Assembly (NCBI GenBank): GCA_900554695.1
Contig: USHV01000043.1
Location: forward strand, 1-13,074
Direction: 5' to 3'
Length of the DNA stretch: 13,074 nt
Origin: an uncultured Prevotella sp.
GTDB lineage: Bacteria; Bacteroidota; Bacteroidia; Bacteroidales; Bacteroidaceae
The notes below the pieces were generated by a model. It was not told where the DNA came from. It saw only the letters and a program-made list of their open reading frames with translations, and did not search any database. Both the position numbers and the translations under genes were made by a program. This document shows, piece after piece, positions 1 to 5,423 of this stretch. Every line of letters starts with the position of its first letter. Within the stretch, counting starts at the first letter, position 1.

Positions 1-80
1 AAATTTGAATTACTGTTACTTCCCACCCTCCTTATTGGGGGTGGGAAACTTTAGTTGATAATTATACTGCTGTCGAGCTT
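1..80 (+). promoter_or_regulatory. CRISPR leader stub with a hairpin
   Basis: This AT-rich stretch lies directly before the first repeat, on the side expected for the leader because the repeats end in ATTGAAAC when read on the plus strand and the worn repeat is at the other end. A 9-bp perfect stem (TTCCCACCC at 20-28, GGGTGGGAA at 39-47) sits inside it. The stem could be a terminator for an upstream gene, perhaps the end of a cas operon outside the window, or a leader structure. No clear TAnnTTTG promoter is visible, so the promoter may lie upstream of the window. Confidence 0.5.
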
Positions 81-572
81 GTCGCACCCTGTATGGGTGC
101 GTGGATTGAAACTTACCAAGACCTGCGCCAGCGAATGCACCAAGAAGTCGCACCCTGTATGGGTGCGTGGATTGAAACTGACGAAGTTACTGACGGTTGG
201 TTTGATACTCCACGTCGCACCCTGTATGGGTGCGTGGATTGAAACTTACCAAGACCTGCGCCAGCGAATGCACCAAGAAGTCGCACCCTGTATGGGTGCG
301 TGGATTGAAACTCAAATGAATGGCATTGGCTTAATTTAGTCATAGGTCGCACCCTGTATGGGTGCGTGGATTGAAACAGAATTGCGAGGGGCGAAAGTTT
401 GGGAGAAAAGGTCGCACCCTGTATGGGTGCGTGGATTGAAACTTATCGAAGATATGCAGACCGTCCCAAACGAATGTCGCACCCTGTATGGATGCGTGGA
501 TTGAAACCACCTGTACGGCGGCGAATGGATGAGGAAGCTTGTTGTACCCTGTATGGGTGCATGGATTGAATC
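81..572 (+). CRISPR. Type I-C-like CRISPR array, 8 repeats and 7 spacers
   Basis: The 32-bp repeat starts GTCGCACCC and ends GGGTGCGTGGATTGAAAC, the pattern known for subtype I-C arrays. GCACCC and GGGTGC form the hairpin. Repeats start at 81, 147, 214, 280, 346, 411, 476 and 541. The first six are identical, the seventh has one change (GGATG for GGGTG), and the eighth has about four changes, as expected for the leader-distal end. Spacers are 34, 35, 34, 34, 33, 33 and 33 bp. Spacer 1 (113-146) and spacer 3 (246-279) are identical. Several spacers are open in at least one frame (for example spacer 7 reads HLYGGEWMRKL), which would fit phage coding sequence. No cas gene is in the window, so the subtype call rests on the repeat alone. 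Confidence 0.97.
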
Positions 573-582
573 CACCAGTGGC

Positions 583-622
583 CAGCAATAGGGTTGCCGG
601 TCTGAGGCATACCCTATTGCTG
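583..622. other. Long hairpin just beyond the CRISPR array
   Basis: CAGCAATAGGGT (583-594) and ACCCTATTGCTG (611-622) form a perfect 12-bp inverted repeat. The loop adds four more pairs (TGCC/GGCA) with one bulged base. No T-run follows on the plus strand, so it is not a typical intrinsic terminator, but it could end or protect the precursor crRNA. The right arm begins about where a ninth repeat would be expected, so it may be built partly from a decayed repeat. Confidence 0.6.
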
Positions 623-769
623 GATTGCGTGAATTGGAATAATCTTATGGATAGACTCTGACATTGTTTAACTTTGGTATGGATGTTTCCTAATAGAGAA
701 GTTGTGGTAAATTCATAAAATGAGTGTAGTTCCCTTTTGTTGAAAAGAAAACAATATCGGGGTACTTTC

Positions 770-1198
770 AAATTGTAAGCAGATTTTTATTTCTCGGTCT
801 TATTTTCCCACTATACCCCGAAAAATAAGCGAGTATTTGCGGACAGACTTTCCTTCGGATGTAAATACGCGAATTATGAGAAGTTTTCATAAAGCATTGA
901 ATATCAATGATTTATGCTTAAAGAGTATTTCCCCGTTATGCAATATGCACCATTTTGGCATGCGAAATGGCCCATTTCAGGGGCTGAAAAGCACCATATC
1001 GCATCCTAATATGGGCTTAATCGCACCATGAAATGGGCATTATCAGAACACGGAATGTATTCTTACTGACTACAAAAATGGGTATATGAAAAGGCGTTAC
1101 AGCCCGAAACAGCCTTCATTATATCTGATTTAACATTCCTTCACATCTCTTTTGCGAAAATATTTTGTCAAAATAAAGTCAAGAAAAATTGTAAGCAG
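770..1198 (-). repeat. Composite repeat element, copy A
   Basis: This noncoding element of about 0.4 kb is bracketed by an identical 13-bp direct repeat, AAATTGTAAGCAG, at 770-782 and 1186-1198. Read on the minus strand it contains three blocks: an AT-rich block (1175-1150) matching TATTTTGACAAAA and TTTTCGCAAAA; a tandem run of 22-nt units (918-1071); and a block (873-819) sharing TCGCGTATTT and CCGAAGGA with copy B. Copy B at about 9519-9933 has the same blocks in the same order on the plus strand. The element encodes nothing recognisable. Its family is unknown to me. It could be a MITE-like or REP-like element, or a structured regulatory element. Confidence 0.6.
918..1071 (+). repeat. Tandem 22-nt palindromic units, copy A
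   Basis: Seven consecutive 22-nt units start at 918, 940, 962, 984, 1006, 1028 and 1050. They are degenerate but keep a core like GCGAAATGGGC or GCACCATATCG at the same phase. Units are imperfect palindromes; the one at 962 contains GAAATGG, C, CCATTTC (964-978). The period is exactly 22 nt with no intervening spacer, unlike a CRISPR array. A weak eighth unit may follow at 1072. Confidence 0.7.
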
Positions 1199-1466
1199 GC
1201 AATCCGAATTGTCTTAAAAATCATGATAACAGATGTGAGAAAAGGTATGGAAAGTACTCATGGGATGAGTCAGATGTATGCGCTGTTCTTGTGATTATGA
1301 ATTCTCGGTCGTGGCATCGTGAATTTATTATACACCGGCAAATGCGATGTCATTGTCAATATTATTCTGCATAGTCAGAATAATTCATGGTTTTATATGT
1401 AACTTTATGGGTGAAATCAGTTATTGCTGAATTCCTGTTGAACCCGAACTTGCAGACATACGCATT

Positions 1467-1633
1467 GTCGCACCTATACGGGTGTGTGGGTTGAAACTCT
1501 CATAACAACATTATCCTAATGTGTTACAATGGTCGCATCGATACTGGTGCGTGGATTGAAATTTCACCAATAGTGAGGAAATGAACAACATTCTCGTGTC
1601 ACACCCATCATATATGGGTGTGTGGATTGCGAT
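1467..1633 (+). CRISPR. Fossil CRISPR mini-array, three decayed repeats
   Basis: Three degenerate versions of the array repeat lie at 1467-1497, 1532-1562 and about 1598-1633. The first starts GTCGCACC and ends GGGTTGAAAC. The second starts GTCGCATCG and ends GTGCGTGGATTGAAAT. The third starts GTCACACCC and ends GGGTGTGTGGATTG. The intervals are 34 bp (1498-1531) and 35 bp (1563-1597), the same as spacers in the intact array about 900 bp upstream. All three keep the hairpin potential, and the third has a perfect 9-bp stem (CACACCCAT 1600-1608, ATGGGTGTG 1614-1622). It ends 25 bp from the MATE stop codon, so that stem may now help end the MATE transcript. Confidence 0.8.
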
Positions 1634-1657
1634 AAAGTCTGGCAGGAAAATGTTTTC

Positions 1658-3031
1658 CTACGCTTTCCCTACACTCCAGCTGAAGGCCATTATCGTGTCG
1701 CGTCGGCGACGGTAATACCACAGTCCGGTGATATCTGCCAGTGCCCAGCCTATCGGAACCGACCACCATATGCCGGTGTATCCTATAGACGGTATGGCGG
1801 CAAGGGCGTATGCCAGTGCCACACGGGTGCCGAGCGACACTACGGTGAGCACAACCGACATCGACGGCATGGCCACGGCACGATAGAGTCCGTAGAGAAG
1901 GAACAGATAGCCGATGCCGACATAGAAGCTGCCTTCGATGCGCAGATACTCCACGCCGATGGCTATTATTTCGCTTTCGCCGGCTGATACGAACAGCGAC
2001 ATGAGCCATGGCGACAGCAAGAACACCAAAGCCGACACGGCAAGTGCGAACACCGTGGTGACGATAATGGCGCTGCGTATTCCACGTCTTATACGGTCGG
2101 CACGTCCGGCGCCGAAGTTCTGTGCGATGAATGTGGAGAAGGCGTTGCCGAAATCCTGCACGGGCATGTAGGCGAACGAGTCTATCTTCACCGCCGCGGC
2201 GAACGCTGCCATCACCGCTGTGCCGAAGCTGTTGACCAGACCCTGCACCATCAGTATTCCGAAATTCATCACCGACTGTTGTAGGCACGTGAGAAACGAC
2301 CATGAGGCAACCCGCTTGAGCGATGCTCTGTCGGTCTTGCAGTCGGTCCGCGTGAGGCTCAGCTCGGGGAAATTTCGCCGCGTGTATATGCAGAGTCCTA
2401 CTGCCGCGACTGTCTGTGCCGCGACTGTGGCAAGGGCGGCACCCTCAACGCCCATTCCCAGACCGAGTATAAGGGCAAGGTCGAGCGCGATGTTGAGCAC
2501 CACAGACACGGCAAGGAACACCAGCGGAACCACCGAGTTGCCTACCGCACGAAGCAGGAACGCGTAGAAATTATATACACACACGGGCACCATTCCGAGA
2601 AAGACGATGAACAGATAGTCGTGTGTCAGCTGCTCAATCTCGGCGGGTGTCTGCATGATGCGGATTATGGGATTGATGAAAACGAGCGACACGGTGTTGA
2701 GCACAAGCGTTGTCGCGCCTATGATGAGTATTGAAGAGAACAGGCTGCGTCGCAATGCCTTCAGGTCGCGGGCGCCGTAGTGTATGGAGAAAAGGGCGCT
2801 GCAGCCCATGCAAAGTCCTATGAATACGGAGGTGATGAACACCATGAGGGCATACGACGAGCCCACGGCGGCCAGGGCACGTGCACCCAACACACGTCCC
2901 ACTATGAGCGTGTCGGCGATGTTGTAGCATTGTTGCAGAAGGTTGCCGAGCATCAACGGCAGGGCAAAGCGCAGCATTGTGACCGTGATTCCGCCTTCGG
3001 TAAGATTTCCTTTATTGTATGGTTGACTCAT
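1658..3031 (-). CDS. MATE family multidrug/Na+ efflux transporter
   Basis: This 457-residue inner-membrane protein has the length and hydrophobic pattern of about 12 membrane helices typical of MATE exporters, which use a Na+ or H+ gradient to expel cationic drugs and metabolites. The first half carries the family-like stretch YNIADTLIVGRVLG (N37, D40). The second half begins near residue 235 and carries the equivalent loop AQNFGAGRADR. The substrate cannot be told from sequence. The ATG at 3031 is preferred because a canonical Bacteroidetes promoter lies 23-54 bp upstream and the family N-terminus begins there. The stop is TAG at 1658-1660, with a 7-bp inverted repeat (1644-1659) overlapping it. 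The gene stands alone and is divergent from the LysO operon. Confidence 0.93.
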   Translation of the reverse strand: MSQPYNKGNLTEGGITVTMLRFALPLMLGNLLQQCYNIADTLIVGRVLGARALAAVGSSYALMVFITSVFIGLCMGCSALFSIHYGARDLKALRRSLFSSILIIGATTLVLNTVSLVFINPIIRIMQTPAEIEQLTHDYLFIVFLGMVPVCVYNFYAFLLRAVGNSVVPLVFLAVSVVLNIALDLALILGLGMGVEGAALATVAAQTVAAVGLCIYTRRNFPELSLTRTDCKTDRASLKRVASWSFLTCLQQSVMNFGILMVQGLVNSFGTAVMAAFAAAVKIDSFAYMPVQDFGNAFSTFIAQNFGAGRADRIRRGIRSAIIVTTVFALAVSALVFLLSPWLMSLFVSAGESEIIAIGVEYLRIEGSFYVGIGYLFLLYGLYRAVAMPSMSVVLTVVSLGTRVALAYALAAIPSIGYTGIWWSVPIGWALADITGLWYYRRRRDTIMAFSWSVGKA

Positions 3032-3053
3032 GTTCTTGTTCGGAAACGACCTC

Positions 3054-3085
3054 CAAAATTACGCCATGTATGTCAATTATACAAA
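3054..3085 (-). promoter_or_regulatory. Promoter of the MATE gene
   Basis: On the minus strand TTTG (3085-3082) and TAATTTTG (3061-3054) are separated by 20 nt, an exact match to the Bacteroidetes primary sigma pattern TTTG, 19-21 nt, TAnnTTTG. Transcription should start near 3047, leaving a leader of about 16 nt before the ATG. Confidence 0.75.
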
Positions 3086-3124
3086 TATCGGTTATGTAAT
3101 TATTCGGTATTTATGAATGATTTT

Positions 3125-3138
3125 TGCATATTTATTTG
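3125..3138 (+). promoter_or_regulatory. ARG-box-like operator over the LysO promoter
   Basis: TGCATATTTATTTG matches 11 of 14 positions of the E. coli ARG-box core TGAATWWWWATTCA and overlaps the -33 element of the promoter. In E. coli lysO is known to be controlled by ArgR, which makes the position suggestive. Whether this organism has an ArgR with the same specificity is unknown, and AT-rich intergenic DNA gives chance matches. Confidence 0.3.
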
Positions 3139-3166
3139 TAAAATATACAGAAAAGCATTACCTTTG
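3135..3166 (+). promoter_or_regulatory. Promoter of the leader ORF and LysO genes
   Basis: TTTG (3135-3138), 20 nt, then TACCTTTG (3159-3166) is an exact match to the Bacteroidetes promoter pattern. The expected start is near 3173, only about 15 nt before the ATG of the 36-codon ORF at 3189. It is divergent from the MATE promoter, with 49 bp between the two -33 elements. Confidence 0.78.
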
Positions 3167-3188
3167 CCGCCGTAAAATACGATATCCA

Positions 3189-3299
3189 ATGAACAACAGA
3201 ATATTCATGACACGCCGTTTACGCCGTGATGCCGGTCTTTACAAGGGCACCGACATCAGCCAGACCGTGCATGTTCATTGGTTCAGCGGTTTCATTTGA
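3189..3299 (+). CDS. Putative 36-residue arginine-rich leader peptide
   Basis: The ORF starts about 15 nt after the predicted transcription start, so it is the first thing a ribosome would meet on the LysO transcript. The peptide begins MNNRIFMTRRLRRDAGLYKG and has five arginines in its first 13 residues, including RRLRR encoded by the direct repeat ACGCCGT (3212-3218 and 3221-3227). It ends at TGA 143 bp before the LysO-N start. Two hairpins follow (3331-3352 and 3380-3396). I do not recognise a family. The layout suggests a regulatory leader peptide for basic amino acid export, but a small protein with its own role, or a chance ORF, cannot be excluded. Confidence 0.5.
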   Translation: MNNRIFMTRRLRRDAGLYKGTDISQTVHVHWFSGFI

Positions 3300-3330
3300 T
3301 TTCACTTTCTCTTAGGCAATAGCCATCTGT

Positions 3331-3396
3331 CATGCCTTCCGTTTGAGGCATGCGCCGTCGTGTCGCCGTGTCCGGACTGTGTCCGTGTGGCGGACA
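3331..3396 (+). promoter_or_regulatory. Paired hairpins between the leader ORF and LysO-N
   Basis: The first stem is CATGCCT (3331-3337) with AGGCATG (3346-3352). The second is TGTCCG (3380-3385) with CGGACA (3391-3396). A second copy of TGTCCG at 3369-3374 could compete for the same CGGACA arm, giving two mutually exclusive folds. No T-run follows, so a translation-coupled switch or Rho-dependent control is more likely than an intrinsic attenuator. Confidence 0.4.
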
Positions 3397-3441
3397 TGAT
3401 AAACCAACATGTATAATCAGTGAAATCAAGACAAGAAAATC

Positions 3442-3729
3442 ATGTTCAGTATAATCATGACCATGCTTGCCGGTGTCGTCATCGGCCATTTCCTGCGCAA
3501 CGGAAAGAAGGTTGAAAACATAGAGAAAACCACGTCGATAACAATCTTCGTGCTGCTCTTTGTGCTCGGTCTTTCTGTCGGCTCAAACAAAGTAATAATA
3601 GAGAATATGGGACATTTCGGCTGGCAGGCCGCCGTGCTTGCTGTGCTCGGAATGGGTGGCAGCATTGTTGCCGCACGCATTGTTTACCGTTTGTTTTTCA
3701 AGAAAGGAGAGGAGAGAAATGAAAAATAG
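3442..3729 (+). CDS. LysO family exporter, N-terminal part (DUF340)
   Basis: This 95-residue membrane protein has three hydrophobic segments and matches the first part of the lysine exporter LysO (YbjE), including LLFVLGLSVGSNK. In E. coli LysO is a single protein of about 300 residues that exports lysine and the toxic analogue thialysine across the inner membrane. Here the family is split over two genes, and this is the smaller N-terminal piece. Its stop codon overlaps the start of the next gene by 11 bp. The two products together (95 and 206 residues) equal the usual full length, so they probably work as one complex. Expression is likely from the promoter at 3135-3166 through the leader region. 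Confidence 0.85.
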   Translation: MFSIIMTMLAGVVIGHFLRNGKKVENIEKTTSITIFVLLFVLGLSVGSNKVIIENMGHFGWQAAVLAVLGMGGSIVAARIVYRLFFKKGEERNEK

Positions 3730-4339
3730 TATTACCGTAATCGCAATATTCATCGTCGGCTGCGTCGCCGGCGCGTGTTATGACATCGAGTTCGACATCC
3801 ACAATCTGTCGCTATGCATACTCTATGCGCTCATGCTTCAGGTGGGAATTGGCATAGGCAGCAACAAGAGTCTGCGCGAAAGCCTCAGACATGTCAGTCC
3901 GAAGATACTGCTCGTGCCGCTTGCCACCATCACCGGCACGCTGCTTTTTTCGGCTGTCGCGAGCCTGCTGCTCAGTCAGTGGAGCGTGTTCGACTGTATG
4001 GCTGTGGGCAGCGGCTTTGCCTACTATTCGTTGTCGTCCATACTGATAACCCAGTTCAAGGAGCCGTCGATAGGTATGCAGCTTGCCACCGAGCTTGGAA
4101 CGATAGCCCTGCTCAGCAACATCATACGCGAGATGATGGCTCTTGTGGGTGCTCCTCTCATACGCCGCTACTTCGGAAAGCTGGCTCCCATATCGGCTGC
4201 GGGCGTCAACTCGATGGATGTACTGCTGCCTTCCATCACCCGCTGTTCGGGTAAGGAGGTGATGCCGATAGCCATCTGTCACGGCATACTTGTCGATCTG
4301 AGCGTGCCGTTCTTCGTAAATCTCTTCTGCAACTTATAA
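3719..4339 (+). CDS. lysO: LysO family exporter, C-terminal part
   Basis: This 206-residue protein begins MKNSITVIAIFIVG and is membrane-embedded throughout. It carries conserved LysO stretches: a glycine-rich GIGIGSNKSLR segment, GSGFAYYSLSSILIT, and SNIIREMMA followed by a C-terminal GVNSMDVLLPSITR region. It should supply most of the transport path for lysine or related cationic amino acids. The ATG at 3719 is chosen over in-frame upstream positions because a purine-rich Shine-Dalgarno-like tract (AAAGGAGAGGAGAG, just upstream) precedes it and the start overlaps the stop of the N-terminal gene by 11 bp, which fits coupled translation. A strong terminator follows directly. The symbol is by family, since the partner half is a separate gene. 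Confidence 0.87.
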   Translation: MKNSITVIAIFIVGCVAGACYDIEFDIHNLSLCILYALMLQVGIGIGSNKSLRESLRHVSPKILLVPLATITGTLLFSAVASLLLSQWSVFDCMAVGSGFAYYSLSSILITQFKEPSIGMQLATELGTIALLSNIIREMMALVGAPLIRRYFGKLAPISAAGVNSMDVLLPSITRCSGKEVMPIAICHGILVDLSVPFFVNLFCNL

Positions 4340-4341
4340 AC

Positions 4342-4396
4342 AATCCGGCGACTCCACGATGGAATAACATCCCAGGAGTCGCCGGATTATCTTTTT
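4342..4396 (+). terminator. Rho-independent terminator of the LysO operon
   Basis: A perfect 14-bp stem (AATCCGGCGACTCC 4342-4355, GGAGTCGCCGGATT 4375-4388) is followed by CTTTTT (4391-4396) on the plus strand. It lies between convergent genes, but the opposite strand has only a weak T-run (GTTTAT), so it mainly serves the LysO genes. Confidence 0.9.
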
Positions 4397-4442
4397 ATGA
4401 ATATCATTTGTCGATGTTGCGACTGTCTCATCGTCTGACGTA

Positions 4443-5381
4443 TCAGCCTATTGTCACCTCTCCGTCTGCCGTCACCTGATCTTCCCAACCGCTTATCGAG
4501 CCTCCCGATACGGTTATTCCGTCGCGTCCTATGCTCAGCGTGATGGTGCATTTCTTGCCGCCCTCAAGGTCGTCCTGTGGTGTACCGAGCTTTTCGAGCA
4601 GCTGTTTCAGAGTCATTGTCTGTTCTTCTCCGTTCATGTTTATGTGGAGAGTGATGTCGGCCGTTGCTTGCGGTACGAGGAAGAACGATGCCGACGTGCC
4701 TGCTGATGTGTAGTCGCCTTTGTCGTCTTTCACTTTGCTTATCTCGCCCTTCACTGCATCTACCACGCATGTCGTACGGGCATTGCATTTCAGACTGAGC
4801 TTTTTCAGGTCATTCTCAGTATATCCGCTGCCCGGTGTGAAACTGATGTCGAGGCGGTGCAGGGCATGTACGAACGTGAGGTTTACGTCGTCCTTCGTAC
4901 CCACGTCCACCGGTTGGGCCTTCGAAAGCAGCAGATCCTTATACGAAGCCGTGCTTGTATTGAATTCGAAAGTGCCGTCGTTTGTAAGCGTCTGTTTCGG
5001 ATAGCATGAGGCGAAGGTCACGTGTGCGGTACCTTCAGGCAGGTGCAGGCCGCTCCATGTGAGTACGCCGGTGTTGAAAACATAGTCGGTCGAGGCCAGG
5101 CAACGTGTGCCGTCGCCTACGAAAACAGACAATATGTCGCCCTGTGTGAAGTTGCCTTTGCCCTAGCCGTCGAGCTGCGGGGTGCGCTTCTGTGGTGCTA
5201 TGCTTGTCCTTATCGTTATGATGTCGTTTGTCTGAGAACCTTTGTCTGAACTGTCGTTCGTGCACGATGTCAGGAACATACCGTCCAGGAGAACGAGTCC
5301 GAGCGCTTTGGCGATGTGTGAATGGCTTCTGTTCATAGTCATTGTCTTTTGCTTTTTATGTGATGTCATATTCTTGTTCAT
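4443..5381 (-). pseudogene. Fimbrillin-like lipoprotein interrupted by an in-frame TAG
   Basis: Two ORFs in the same frame join into one fimbrillin-like protein of about 312 residues. The first (5381-5163) has a lipoprotein signal ending FLTSC and the start of the mature chain, then stops at TAG (5165-5163). The second (to 4443) continues without a gap: the codons after TAG read GKGNFTQGDILSVFVGDG, the usual 'F..GD' opening of a fimbrillin-like domain. HALHRLDISF is the matching core strand and ISGWED lies near the C-terminus. It would have been an outer-membrane-anchored surface or fimbrial subunit. TAG is used as a normal stop elsewhere in the window, so this is probably a nonsense mutation or a sequence error rather than recoding. 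The true start among ATGs at 5381, 5369, 5342 or 5336 is not certain. It follows the protease gene by 42 bp. Confidence 0.82.
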
Positions 5382-5412
5382 GCTGTTGTTCGTTGTGTTT
5401 CATGCTGTTGTT
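5377..5412 (-). repeat. Duplicated start-codon region
   Basis: The 14-mer TTCATGCTGTTGTT occurs at 5377-5390 and again at 5399-5412, a 22-bp tandem step. On the minus strand each copy supplies an ATG. Only the one at 5381 is in frame with the fimbrillin-like gene; the other opens a 15-codon ORF in another frame that could affect initiation. Confidence 0.6.
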
Positions 5413-5423
5413 TGTTTACTATC

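Larger units (their letters stand above)
573..1466. other. Gene-free region between the intact array and the fossil array
   Basis: No credible gene is seen here. The one plus-strand ORF of note (837-1031) is produced by the 22-nt repeat units and has no recognisable family. The stretch holds the hairpin at 583-622, composite element A (about 770-1198), and a second hairpin with 9-bp arms ATTATTCTG (1361-1369) and CAGAATAAT (1376-1384). Short matches to the CRISPR repeat core, GTATGGATG at 677-685 and TATGGGTG at 1407-1414, may be very decayed repeats but are too short to call. Confidence 0.6.

Noticed and set aside
55..771. Several ORFs on both strands made of repeated peptides such as APCMGAWIET and SIHAPIQGAT
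   Set aside because: They are translations of the CRISPR repeats, not genes.
837..1031. 64-codon ORF with HHFGMRNGPF
   Set aside because: It is a read-through of the 22-nt units of element A; a similar peptide arises from element B for the same reason.
918..1071. A second CRISPR-like array
   Set aside because: The 22-nt units are directly adjacent with no unique spacers.
3301..3441. Lysine riboswitch before the LysO genes
   Set aside because: The interval is only about 140 nt and shows two simple hairpins, without the multi-helix junction a lysine riboswitch needs.
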